27,506 nucleotides of DNA from Lentihominibacter faecis (GTDB taxonomy: Bacteria; Bacillota; Clostridia; Peptostreptococcales; Anaerovoracaceae), in NCBI RefSeq assembly GCF_014306095.1, contig NZ_JACRWC010000058.1, positions 1 to 27,506 on the forward strand. Direction: 5' to 3'. Below the pieces are notes generated by a model that saw only the letters and a list, made by a program, of their open reading frames with translations, had not been told where the DNA came from and made no database searches. The position numbers were made by a program, and so were the translations under genes. How positions within the stretch are numbered: position 1 is the first letter of the stretch; each line of letters opens with the position of its first letter. Positions 1 to 7,272 of the stretch are shown in pieces.

Positions 1-25
1 GCTCGGAGATGTGTATAAGAGACAG
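1..25 (+). other. Nextera transposase adapter remnant (sequencing artefact)
   Basis: The first 25 bases match the 3' part of the Illumina Nextera read-2 transposase adapter. Positions 7-25 are the 19-base mosaic end AGATGTGTATAAGAGACAG and the six bases before it (GCTCGG) are the adapter bases that precede it. This is library-derived sequence left at a contig end, so real genomic sequence begins near base 26. Confidence 0.96.
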
Positions 26-71
26 GAATAAATGGGATAATATCCAGGGGGAAAATTGAAGAGGTGGTAGA

Positions 72-203
72 ATGAGGTTGAAAAATCCGTTGCGATTAGG
101 AAAAAATAGTGATGATAGATTTTCGGATTTTATGCTTTCTGAAAATTTGGCGTGTGAGTTGGTTTGTGCAGAAAAGAATTCTGTTTTTGCAGAGGGAATT
201 TAG
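72..203 (+). CDS. Doubtful small ORF (43 aa), unknown
   Basis: An ATG at 72 opens 43 codons ending in TAG. It is preceded by a purine-rich GAGGTGG about 5 bases upstream, which could be a ribosome site. The product (begins MRLKNPLRLGKNSDDRFSDF) has no motif, signal peptide or membrane segment that I recognise. It lies just after the contig edge and about 180 bases before the His-rich GTPase. It could be a leader peptide, the remnant of a larger gene, or chance. Codon use is AT-richer than in the following genes, which weakens the case. Confidence 0.25.
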   Translation: MRLKNPLRLGKNSDDRFSDFMLSENLACELVCAEKNSVFAEGI

Positions 204-270
204 TCCGAGCGTAGAAAATCGTGCCAGAATTTCGTAGACACGGGTGTTTCCTCACAAAAAATTCATGAAG

Positions 271-329
271 TTGGGATAACATAAATTGTATTATTATGGT
301 ACAATAATTACTGGAGCTGGGCGGAGCCC
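271..329 (+). promoter_or_regulatory. Extended -10 promoter with overlapping palindromes before the G3E GTPases
   Basis: TGGTACAAT at 297-305 fits an extended -10 element (TGnTATAAT type); no good -35 sits at 17 bp. Two inverted repeats overlap it: ATTGTA (285-290) with TACAAT (300-305), and ATTATT (290-295) with AATAAT (303-308). AT-rich palindromes like these are typical of Fur-family operators (Zur, PerR, Fur), and zinc-linked COG0523 genes are often Zur targets, so a metal-responsive operator is a reasonable inference. A small GGGC-GGA-GCCC hairpin (319-329) follows in the predicted leader. Confidence 0.45.
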
Positions 330-384
330 GCTTTGCAGAAAATAATGTATAGAATAAGATTTTAAGATAAAAGGAGTGGTTTGG

Positions 385-1530
385 ATGACGAAAGTAGATA
401 TTATATCAGGCTTTTTGGGAGCTGGTAAAACGACCTTTATAAAAGAGCTGATTTCAAAGGTTTACAGCGGTGAGAAAATGGTTCTCATCGAGAATGAATT
501 CGGGGAGATCGGCGTGGACAGCCGTTTTATGCAGGATGCCGGTATCGAAGTGACAGAGATGAATTCCGGATGTATCTGCTGCACGCTGGTTGGAGATTTT
601 GCAAGAGCTTTGAAGCAGGTAGTGGATACGTATCATCCGGATCGTATCATCATCGAGCCGTCGGGAGTCGGCAAACTTTCGGATGTTGCAAAGGCAGTGT
701 CCGACATGCAGGAGGATGCACAGATCGAGGTGGACAGCCTGATCACCGTGGTAGACGGCAAGAAAGCCAAGATGTATATGAAGAATTTCGGTGAGTTTTT
801 CGACAATCAGATCGAGTATGCCAACACCATCGTACTCAGCCGGACGCAGATGATGGATGAGGCGAAGTTAAAGGAATGCATCGAGCTGCTTCGTGAAAAA
901 AATGAGGAAGCGGCTATCGTGACAACGGAGTGGGACAAACTTTCCGGTGATATGATCAAGGCTGCGCTGGAGCAGGGACACGATCTGAAGAAAGAGATGA
1001 TGGAGCTGATTTCTCATATGCATCATGAGCACCATGACCACGAGCATCATCATGATCATGACCACGAGCAGCATCATGATCATGATCACGGACATCACCA
1101 TCATGATCACGAGCATGACCACGATCACGAGGAGCACGAACACCATGATCATGAGCACCACCACGATCATGGAGCGGACTGCACGTGCGGCTGTCACGAT
1201 CACGACCATGAAGAACATCATCACGACCATGAACACGAACACCATCACCATGCGGACGAAGTGTTCACAAGCTGGGGCATCGAGACAGTTCATAAATTCA
1301 GCCGCGCAGAACTGGAAGATCTGCTGAAGCTTTTGAGTATGACTCAGGACTTCGGGACGGTGCTGCGTGCAAAAGGCATCGTCCAGACAGAAGAAGGCGG
1401 CTGGCTGGAATTCGACATGGTGCCGGAAGAAACGGAAATCCGCGACTGCAAGCCGGATTATATCGGCCGGATCTGTGTCATCGGTACGGAACTGAAGAAG
1501 GACGAACTGGAAAAAGTATTTGCGAAATAA
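385..1530 (+). CDS. G3E (CobW/COG0523) GTPase with His-rich metal-binding segment
   Basis: Putative metallochaperone GTPase of the G3E family, which delivers zinc, cobalt or another metal to client proteins in the cytosol. The start is ATG 385 (381 aa) because AAGGAG at 371-376 lies 8 bases upstream; a GTG at 376 overlaps that site. The Walker A loop is at residues 9-17 (GFLGAGKTT), the family CxCC metal motif at C63/C65/C66 (GCICC), EPSG at 91-94, TVVDG around D124, and a SRTQ variant of the guanine-specificity motif near 152. Residues 211-289 hold about 43 histidines alternating with Asp and Glu, interrupted by CTCGC (C266, C268, C270). The CobW C-terminal domain follows. It is 27 bases ahead of a second G3E gene and probably cotranscribed with it. 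The family is certain; the metal is not shown by sequence, though His-rich members are mostly linked to zinc or nickel. Confidence 0.93.
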   Translation: MTKVDIISGFLGAGKTTFIKELISKVYSGEKMVLIENEFGEIGVDSRFMQDAGIEVTEMNSGCICCTLVGDFARALKQVVDTYHPDRIIIEPSGVGKLSDVAKAVSDMQEDAQIEVDSLITVVDGKKAKMYMKNFGEFFDNQIEYANTIVLSRTQMMDEAKLKECIELLREKNEEAAIVTTEWDKLSGDMIKAALEQGHDLKKEMMELISHMHHEHHDHEHHHDHDHEQHHDHDHGHHHHDHEHDHDHEEHEHHDHEHHHDHGADCTCGCHDHDHEEHHHDHEHEHHHHADEVFTSWGIETVHKFSRAELEDLLKLLSMTQDFGTVLRAKGIVQTEEGGWLEFDMVPEETEIRDCKPDYIGRICVIGTELKKDELEKVFAK

Positions 1531-1557
1531 AATAGATACGACAGAAAGGACGTTGCT

Positions 1558-2505
1558 ATGGAAATACCTGTTTATTTATTTACAGGACTGCTGGAAAGCG
1601 GCAAGACCACTTTGATCCATGAAGTGGCGGCAGAAGAAGGCTTTCTGGAGCCGGGCAGGACACTCCTTATCCGGACAGAGGAAGGCGAGGAGGATTTCAG
1701 CGAGGCATTTTTAAAAAAATATAACATGACGATGCTGACCCTGGAAGATCCTGAAGAGATGACACGGCAGTTCTGGAGAAACTGTGAAGAGCAGTATAAA
1801 CCAGCCCAGATCATGATCGAATATAATGGCATGTGGGAAATGGATGCATTCTTTTTAAGCGGGTTCCCCGGAGAATGGTTTATCGGTGGAATCTATTCCA
1901 CTGTGAATGGGGAAACGGTTGATTTATATCTGACCAATATGCGGAAAAAATTCATGGAGCCATTAAAGGACTCCAACCTGATCATTGTAAACCGCTGTAC
2001 GGAGGAGACGGATCGCATGAAGCTTCGAAGAAACCTCAAGGCGCTGAATCCGCAGGTCCAGGTTGCATTTGAAAAGACAGACGGCACCATGTTTGCCAAT
2101 GAAGACGAGATCATGCCTTTTGATTTCAGCGGTCAGGAAGTAGTCATCGAAGATCTGGACTACGGTCTGTGGTATCTGGATGCTATGGATCACCCAGGCC
2201 GGTACATGGGAAAAGACATAACCTTCGTGGCAAAATACTGTGCCAGCTCGGACAAGACCCACAAATATTTTGTGCCGGGGCGTCATATTATGACCTGCTG
2301 TGCTGATGACATCCAGTTCCTGGGATTCGTCTGCTTCTTCAAAGAACAGCCGGGATTCAAACACGAGGACTGGGTCAAGGTGACAGTCGGATTCGATTAC
2401 GGTCCGTGTGAGATGTACGGTGAAGGAGAAGAAGGACCTATCCTGGAACTGAAAAAGATCGAGGCGGCTTCGAAACCGGAGCCGGAACTCGTTACTTTTT
2501 CATAG
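1558..2505 (+). CDS. Second G3E (CobW-like) GTPase, divergent, no CxCC motif
   Basis: A 315-residue protein of the same P-loop family as its upstream neighbour. Walker A is GLLESGKTT at residues 10-18. It lacks the GCICC motif, the His-rich segment and a clean EPSG motif; the equivalent place reads IEYNG. A VNR segment stands where NKxD is expected. The C-terminal CobW domain is present, with a CC pair in the HIMTCCADD stretch. The start ATG follows AGAAAGGA. Paired His-rich and His-poor G3E genes occur in Clostridia, and the pairing suggests a shared role in metal handling, possibly as a heteromeric chaperone or an insertase for a different client. Nothing in the sequence identifies the client. 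Missing CxCC may mean weaker or different metal binding. Confidence 0.85.
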   Translation: MEIPVYLFTGLLESGKTTLIHEVAAEEGFLEPGRTLLIRTEEGEEDFSEAFLKKYNMTMLTLEDPEEMTRQFWRNCEEQYKPAQIMIEYNGMWEMDAFFLSGFPGEWFIGGIYSTVNGETVDLYLTNMRKKFMEPLKDSNLIIVNRCTEETDRMKLRRNLKALNPQVQVAFEKTDGTMFANEDEIMPFDFSGQEVVIEDLDYGLWYLDAMDHPGRYMGKDITFVAKYCASSDKTHKYFVPGRHIMTCCADDIQFLGFVCFFKEQPGFKHEDWVKVTVGFDYGPCEMYGEGEEGPILELKKIEAASKPEPELVTFS

Positions 2506-2574
2506 GACGTAACATGTCGCTTTTTTACAAACCAAAATACGTTAATGTTTCATAGAAACAGAGAGGAAAACAAT

Positions 2575-2955
2575 ATGAACAAGATCACAAAGATCCATAC
2601 AGATAATGCACCGGCCGCTGTAGGCCCGTATTCTCAGGCAATCGCCGCCGGCGGTATGCTTTACACCTCCGGTCAGATCGCACTGGATCCGGCGACGGGA
2701 GAAATCGTAGGAGACGACATCAAGGCTCAGGCAGAGCAGGTGATGAAGAACCTGGCAGCCGTTCTGGCAGAAGCTGGAACATCCCAGGAAAATGTGATAA
2801 AGACCACATGCTTCCTTAAGGACATGGGGGACTTCGGAGCATTCAACGAAGTGTACGGCGCATTCTTTACAGAAAAACCGGCGCGTTCCTGCGTAGCTGT
2901 AAAGACTCTGCCAAAGGACGTCCTCTGCGAAGTAGAGGTCATCGCGGTTCTGTAA
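2575..2955 (+). CDS. ridA: RidA family reactive enamine/imine deaminase
   Basis: A 126-residue cytosolic enzyme that hydrolyses reactive enamine and imine intermediates (for example 2-aminoacrylate released by PLP enzymes), protecting other PLP enzymes from damage. Start ATG 2575 is chosen because GAGAGG lies 8 bases upstream and the product then begins like other RidA proteins ([20 protein letters not shown]). The length is normal. The key catalytic Arg (R104, in [13 protein letters not shown]), the nearby C106 and the conserved Glu (E119, CEVEVIA) are all present. It precedes an aminopeptidase and a PLP-dependent decarboxylase, a sensible setting for an enzyme that clears PLP by-products. 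Confidence 0.95.
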   Translation: MNKITKIHTDNAPAAVGPYSQAIAAGGMLYTSGQIALDPATGEIVGDDIKAQAEQVMKNLAAVLAEAGTSQENVIKTTCFLKDMGDFGAFNEVYGAFFTEKPARSCVAVKTLPKDVLCEVEVIAVL

Positions 2956-3010
2956 GCGAAACAGGCAGAAGTGCGTTATAAAATCAGAAAAAGGAGCGAA
3001 AGGCAAGCAT

Positions 3011-4393
3011 ATGAAACGTAAAAATGCGTGGGAGAAATATAACGAAAATGAAAGAAAAGAAATCTTTCGTTTTTGTGAAGACTATAGAAAATTCATTTCT
3101 GAATGTAAGACCGAGAGGGAGTGCGTAGAGGCACTTACTGCAAAGGCTGAGGCTAACGGTTACCGGAATCTGAACGACGTCATCACGTCAGGCGAGAAGC
3201 TGCAGACCGGCGACAAGGTCTATGCGGTCAACATGAAGAAAATGCTGGCCCTGTTCCAAATCGGAACAGAGGCGTTTGAAAACGGCATGAATATCCTGGG
3301 CGGACACATCGATTCGCCACGTCTTGATCTAAAGCAGAATCCGCTGTACGAAAGCGATTCTCTGGCATTGCTGGAGACACATTACTACGGTGGCGTGAAG
3401 AAGTATCAGTGGGTGGCAAGACCGATGGCGCTTCACGGTATTGTCGTCAAAAAAGATGGAACTTCCATCAATGTCAGCATTGGAGAAAAAGACGACGAGC
3501 CTGTTGTTGGTGTTTCTGATCTGCTGATCCATCTGGCTGCAAAGCAGATGGATAAAAAAGGTGCTCGTGTAGTAGAAGGAGAAGATCTCAATATTCTCAT
3601 TGGAAGCATCCCTTTGGACGGTGAGGAAACGGAGCCGGTCAAAGCCAATATTCTTAAGATCCTGAAGGAAAAATATGATATGGAAGAAGCTGATTTCCAG
3701 TCGGCTGAACTGGAAGCTGTCCCGGCGGGACCTGCCAGAGATTACGGACTGGATTCCAGCATGATCATCGGGTATGGACAGGATGACAGAGTTTGCTCCT
3801 ATCCATCCGCAGAAGCCATGTTTGCCGTTAAAGATCCTGCCAGGACCTGTGTCTGCCTGCTGGTGGATAAAGAGGAAATCGGCAGCGTAGGTGCAACGGG
3901 TATGCATTCCAGGTTCTTTGAAAATACCGTAGCAGAAGTGATGAACTGCATGGGAGCATACAGCGAGTTGGGTGTTCGCAGAGCACTGGGAAGATCCTGC
4001 GTGCTGTCATCCGATGTCAGTGCAGCATTCGATCCCAACTATCCATCCGTCATGGAGAAGAACAACTGCGCTTATTTCTGCAAAGGTCTTACCTTTAACA
4101 AATATACGGGTGCGCGTGGTAAATCCGGTTCCAACGACGCCAATCCGGAATACATCGCAAAGCTGAGAAATATTCTGGATGCTAAAGAGATCTCCTATCA
4201 GACATCGGAACTGGGCAAGGTGGACGAAGGCGGCGGCGGCACCATAGCATATATCCTGGCCAACTATGGAATGGAAGTCATCGACAGTGGTATTGCAGTA
4301 CAGAACATGCATGCACCATACGAAGTGACCAGTAAGGTGGATATTTACGAAGCAAGACGTGCTTATGAAGCCTTCCTGCTGGAGATGAAATAA
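3011..4393 (+). CDS. M18 family zinc aminopeptidase
   Basis: A 460-residue cytosolic metalloaminopeptidase of MEROPS family M18 (aminopeptidase I type), which removes N-terminal residues from peptides with two zinc ions at the active site. Expected metal and catalytic residues are visible: H99 and D101 in GGHIDSPRLDL, the VDKEEIGS block with E288/E289, SSDVSAAFDPNY, the glycine-rich GGGGTIA segment, and a C-terminal H434 in NMHAPYE. The length fits bacterial members. The start ATG follows an AAGGAG at 2991-2996, slightly far at 14 bases, with a second purine run closer. The stop TAA overlaps the ATG of the next gene by one base, so the two are probably translationally coupled. Confidence 0.95.
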   Translation: MKRKNAWEKYNENERKEIFRFCEDYRKFISECKTERECVEALTAKAEANGYRNLNDVITSGEKLQTGDKVYAVNMKKMLALFQIGTEAFENGMNILGGHIDSPRLDLKQNPLYESDSLALLETHYYGGVKKYQWVARPMALHGIVVKKDGTSINVSIGEKDDEPVVGVSDLLIHLAAKQMDKKGARVVEGEDLNILIGSIPLDGEETEPVKANILKILKEKYDMEEADFQSAELEAVPAGPARDYGLDSSMIIGYGQDDRVCSYPSAEAMFAVKDPARTCVCLLVDKEEIGSVGATGMHSRFFENTVAEVMNCMGAYSELGVRRALGRSCVLSSDVSAAFDPNYPSVMEKNNCAYFCKGLTFNKYTGARGKSGSNDANPEYIAKLRNILDAKEISYQTSELGKVDEGGGGTIAYILANYGMEVIDSGIAVQNMHAPYEVTSKVDIYEARRAYEAFLLEMK

Positions 4394-5871
4394 TGGCAGG
4401 GGGCATTACAGAATTCCTGCTGAAACACACCGGACTTTGTCCGGTGTCTTTTCATATGCCGGGACATAAAGGAAGTGAATTGTATCGCAGGCTGGGGTAT
4501 GGAGATTTTCTGGAACATATCATGGATTGCGATATTACAGAGATCCCGGGAGCGGACAACCTGTTTCAGACGGAAGGGATCATCCGGGAAACTCAGGAAA
4601 AGTATCAAAATCTCTATGGCGTCAAAAAATCATATTTGCTGATCAACGGCACCAGCGGAGGGCTGATCGCGGGGATCCTGGCATCTGTGGAGCCGGGAGG
4701 CTCGCTGATCCTGGCGAGAAACTGCCATAAAGCGGTATTCAATGCTCTGACTTTAGGAAATATAAAACCGGTATATGCCTACCCGGAAGAGGAAGCACGA
4801 TATGGTATTGCAGGTGTTACCACGGCAGATGAGATCGATCGGCTGATGCGGGAGCATCCGGAAGCCAGGGCTGTGGTGCTCCCCAGCCCAAATTACTATG
4901 GGATCTGCAGCGACATTGCCGGCATCGCGGAGACGGTGCACAGTCACGACGGGATCCTCATCGTGGATCAGGCTCATGGAGCTCATTTGAAATTCATGAA
5001 AGATCAACCTGCAGCAGCCGAGGACTGCGGAGCTGACATCATCGTGGACAGTATTCACAAAACATTGGCATCTTTCACACAAAGTGCAGTGCTTCATGTA
5101 AATTCAGAGCGGATCAGTCTGCCGGTTCTGGAAGATCAGCTGCAGAAAATCGAAAGTACCAGCCCTTCTTATCTTCTCATGGCTTCACTGGATCTAAATG
5201 GAGATATCATGAGGGAGCACGGAACATCCCTTTTCACACAGTGGCAGGAAAATCTTGATGTTTTTTATCGTGAAGCGGAGAAGATCCCCGGGCTGCGGAT
5301 GCTTCAGCCGGCCGATCTGCAAAGCGGGAGCATGGATCAGACCAAGATCGATCTGGACATGAGTGCTCTGGGACTTTCGGGAGCACGGCTGGAACAGGAA
5401 CTGATGAAACATGATATTTTCTGTGAACTGACGACGGGCAACATCCTGATGTGCATGACGGGCATCGGCAATACGCAGGCAGACTATGAGAAGCTGCTGG
5501 CAGCTTTGCAGGAGATCGCAGAGCAGGAAAGCCGAGGTGACCGGATGGTGCAGGACGTGCCGAGAGATGCGGAAAAACCGAAGCACACTAAACTCTCGGA
5601 AAATCCAGCAAAATCGAAAATCCCGTGGAATAAAAAAAGACCCCTGCAAGATACTGCAGGGGAAAAAGAGACAGAGGATATCAGAAAATGCAGCGGACGC
5701 ATATGCGGAACCTCCATTATACCGTATCCTCCCGGGATACCTCTCATATGTCCGGGAGAAGTCCTGGACGATGAGGATATCCAATATGTGCTTCACCTCA
5801 GAAAGAGAGGAGAGAAAGTCATCGGGATCGATGAACAAAACAGGATCACGGTCATTTCAAATCGCCGTTGA
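4393..5871 (+). CDS. Orn/Lys/Arg decarboxylase family protein (PLP, fold type I)
   Basis: A 492-residue PLP enzyme of the SpeA/YaaO type, which decarboxylates arginine, lysine or ornithine to a polyamine precursor. The N-terminus carries FHMPGHKGS, then DITEIPGADNL, the PLP-phosphate segment NGTSGG, D192 (VDQAHGAH) and the Schiff-base lysine K223 in SIHKTLASFTQ. The small C-terminal domain has the family motif IIPYPPGIPLICPGE. Residues about 375-435 form a charged, low-complexity linker that looks longer than usual; codons 417-424 of it encode a minus-strand terminator hairpin (5641-5662). The 3' end overlaps the convergent iron-sulfur gene by 20 bases. The substrate cannot be decided from sequence. 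Confidence 0.92.
   Translation: MAGGITEFLLKHTGLCPVSFHMPGHKGSELYRRLGYGDFLEHIMDCDITEIPGADNLFQTEGIIRETQEKYQNLYGVKKSYLLINGTSGGLIAGILASVEPGGSLILARNCHKAVFNALTLGNIKPVYAYPEEEARYGIAGVTTADEIDRLMREHPEARAVVLPSPNYYGICSDIAGIAETVHSHDGILIVDQAHGAHLKFMKDQPAAAEDCGADIIVDSIHKTLASFTQSAVLHVNSERISLPVLEDQLQKIESTSPSYLLMASLDLNGDIMREHGTSLFTQWQENLDVFYREAEKIPGLRMLQPADLQSGSMDQTKIDLDMSALGLSGARLEQELMKHDIFCELTTGNILMCMTGIGNTQADYEKLLAALQEIAEQESRGDRMVQDVPRDAEKPKHTKLSENPAKSKIPWNKKRPLQDTAGEKETEDIRKCSGRICGTSIIPYPPGIPLICPGEVLDDEDIQYVLHLRKRGEKVIGIDEQNRITVISNRR
5632..5662 (-). terminator. Minus-strand intrinsic terminator inside the decarboxylase CDS
   Basis: On the minus strand a perfect 8-bp stem (CCCCTGCA pairing TGCAGGGG, loop of 6) is followed directly by TCTTTTTTT, the layout of a Rho-independent terminator. 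On the plus strand the same hairpin is followed by A-rich DNA and would not terminate. The only minus-strand gene upstream of it is the iron-sulfur protein ending at 5852, so this is its likely terminator, about 190 bases downstream and wholly inside the convergent gene's coding region. Confidence 0.85.
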
Positions 5872-6499
5872 TCCCAATGGTAACGACCTTCAGCGGAATA
5901 TCCTTTCCGCTGGCGGCGACTGCCTGCTTTACAGCGTATTCCAGACCGCCGCAGCACGGAACTTCCATACGGGTAAGGGTGATGCTGCGGATCGTATTTC
6001 TTGTAAACAGTTCCGTAAGTTTTTCGGAATAGTCTACCATGTCCAGTTTCGGACATCCCATCAGTGTGATCTTGCCGTCAATGAAATCCCCATGAAAATT
6101 TCCATAGGCATAAGCGCTGCAGTCTGCCGCGATCAGCAGATCGGCATCTTCAAAATACGGAGCCTGGATCGGCGCCAGTTTGATCTGCACCGGCCAGTTG
6201 ACAAGTGCACTTTCCGGCGGCACGTCCTCTTTATCCGCCTTGACAGTCTTAGCAGCAGCACGCCGTGCCTTATGAGCCTCTACGGCTGCTTCATCATAGG
6301 CGGCAGCTTCCCGTTCTTCAAATGTGATAGCATCGGTCGGACAGGCCGGGAGGCAGTCTCCCAGGCCATCACAGTAATCATCGCGAAGCAGCTTCGCCTT
6401 ACCGTCCACCATTCCGATCGCTCCTTCGTGACATGCTTCGGCACACAGACCGCAGCCGTTGCATTTTTCTTCATTTATCTTAATTATTTTTCGGATCAT
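5852..6499 (-). CDS. 4Fe-4S dicluster ferredoxin-like protein
   Basis: A 215-residue cytosolic iron-sulfur protein. The first cluster motif is classical: C13, C16, C19, C23 (CNGCGLCAEAC). The second is atypical, C43-x5-C49-x3-C53 followed by P (CDGLGDCLPACP), so it may ligate its cluster with three of these plus another cysteine. The C-terminal half (about 110-215) contains MGCPKLD and EVPCCGGLE, with further possible ligands. Such proteins are often found beside Crp/Fnr regulators or hybrid-cluster protein genes in anaerobes. Here it diverges from a Crp/Fnr gene across a 96-base region with an Fnr-like palindrome, so joint redox or nitrosative control is a fair inference. The ribosome site AAGGAGG sits 8 bases before the ATG. 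No hcp gene is in the window. Confidence 0.9.
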   Translation of the reverse strand: MIRKIIKINEEKCNGCGLCAEACHEGAIGMVDGKAKLLRDDYCDGLGDCLPACPTDAITFEEREAAAYDEAAVEAHKARRAAAKTVKADKEDVPPESALVNWPVQIKLAPIQAPYFEDADLLIAADCSAYAYGNFHGDFIDGKITLMGCPKLDMVDYSEKLTELFTRNTIRSITLTRMEVPCCGGLEYAVKQAVAASGKDIPLKVVTIGINGDLK

Positions 6500-6512
6500 A
6501 TCAGTGACCTCC

Positions 6513-6541
6513 TTGCTTTTCTAACAGAATTCTAATACAAT
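6513..6541 (+). promoter_or_regulatory. Sigma-A type promoter of the Crp/Fnr operon
   Basis: TTGCTT (6513-6518) and TACAAT (6536-6541) are separated by exactly 17 bp and lie about 55 bases before the ATG at 6596. Transcription would start near 6548. The -35 overlaps the ribosome-site region of the divergent iron-sulfur gene. Confidence 0.65.
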
Positions 6542-6556
6542 AAGAGGATCAAGTAT

Positions 6557-6570
6557 GTTGTTTTTACAAC
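6557..6570. promoter_or_regulatory. Candidate Crp/Fnr-family operator
   Basis: GTTGT-TTTT-ACAAC is a perfect 14-base palindrome whose TTGTnnnnACAA core has the half-site geometry of Crp/Fnr-family boxes (compare TTGAT-N4-ATCAA). It lies just downstream of the predicted start of transcription for the regulator and upstream of the divergent ferredoxin gene, where a bound dimer could repress the former and influence the latter. Confidence 0.6.
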
Positions 6571-6595
6571 GCAATAAAAAATTCTGGAGAAAATC

Positions 6596-7270
6596 ATGAA
6601 AAACTATATGGGGCTTCTGCGGCGCGCAAAGATCTTTCGCGGCATGGAAGAAAAAAATATCCTGTCTATGCTGGACTGTCTGGCCGCTGTGAAAAAAAGG
6701 TTCACGCGGGGAGAATTCCTGTATCGCGCCGGAGAGCCGGCAGGCATGGCGGCTTTGGTGCTTGACGGGATGTTTCATATCGACAGGGAGGATTACTGGG
6801 GAAATAACAGCATTCTGGCGGACGTATCTGCAGGAGAACTTCTTGGGGAAGTGTACTCTTTTCTGGATGACGAACCGGTTAGGATCAATGCAGTTGCTGT
6901 AAAGGACAGTACCGTGCTTTTGTTAGACGTGAAGAAAATTTTTCAGGTGTGTTCAACGGTATGTCCGTACCACGCTCGGCTGATCCGCAATTTTGCCTAT
7001 GTACTGGCAGTCAAGAACCGCGAGCTGACACGCAAGCTGGAACATATGTCGCAGCGGACGACACGGGATAAATTGCTTTCGTATCTATCCGATCAGTCGC
7101 TCAAGCAGGATTCTTCCTGTTTTGAAATCCCGTTCAACAGGCAGCAGCTGGCGGATTTTCTGGCAGTGGATCGAAGCGCCATGTCCAAGGAACTTGGAAA
7201 ACTGAGGGATGAAGGTATCCTCGAATTCAACAAGAACCATTTTGAGCTGAAACAGGGAGGAGAGTATTAG
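6596..7270 (+). CDS. Crp/Fnr family transcriptional regulator
   Basis: A 224-residue DNA-binding regulator. Residues about 10-125 form a cyclic-nucleotide-binding-like beta-barrel (FLYRAGEPAGMAALVLDGMFHI, GELLGEVYSF). A long dimer helix follows, then a C-terminal Crp-type winged helix with the recognition region PFNRQQLADFLAVDRSAMSKELGKL. The N-terminal four-cysteine cluster of true Fnr is absent; the visible cysteines (C23, and a CSTVC pair near 118-122) do not match it. The ligand is therefore unknown; heme, a nucleotide or a redox signal are possible, as in HcpR-like relatives. It is probably autoregulated through the palindrome at 6557-6570 and heads an operon of tightly spaced genes reaching 10359. 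Confidence 0.92.
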   Translation: MKNYMGLLRRAKIFRGMEEKNILSMLDCLAAVKKRFTRGEFLYRAGEPAGMAALVLDGMFHIDREDYWGNNSILADVSAGELLGEVYSFLDDEPVRINAVAVKDSTVLLLDVKKIFQVCSTVCPYHARLIRNFAYVLAVKNRELTRKLEHMSQRTTRDKLLSYLSDQSLKQDSSCFEIPFNRQQLADFLAVDRSAMSKELGKLRDEGILEFNKNHFELKQGGEY

Positions 7271-7272
7271 AG

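Noticed and set aside
1015..1251. CATCATGAC-like tandem repeats in the His-rich segment as a DNA repeat element
   Set aside because: The repeats follow His-Asp codons and vary in sequence; they are explained by protein composition.
868..1293. Hydrophobic Met/Val-rich ORF on the minus strand of the His-rich segment
   Set aside because: It is the antisense reading of CAT/CAC/GAT repeats, which gives Met and Val by necessity.
5486..6535. 349-codon plus-strand ORF spanning the decarboxylase end and the antisense of the iron-sulfur gene
   Set aside because: It is another frame of the decarboxylase and the opposite strand of a gene with clear Cys motifs and a ribosome site; its protein has no family features.
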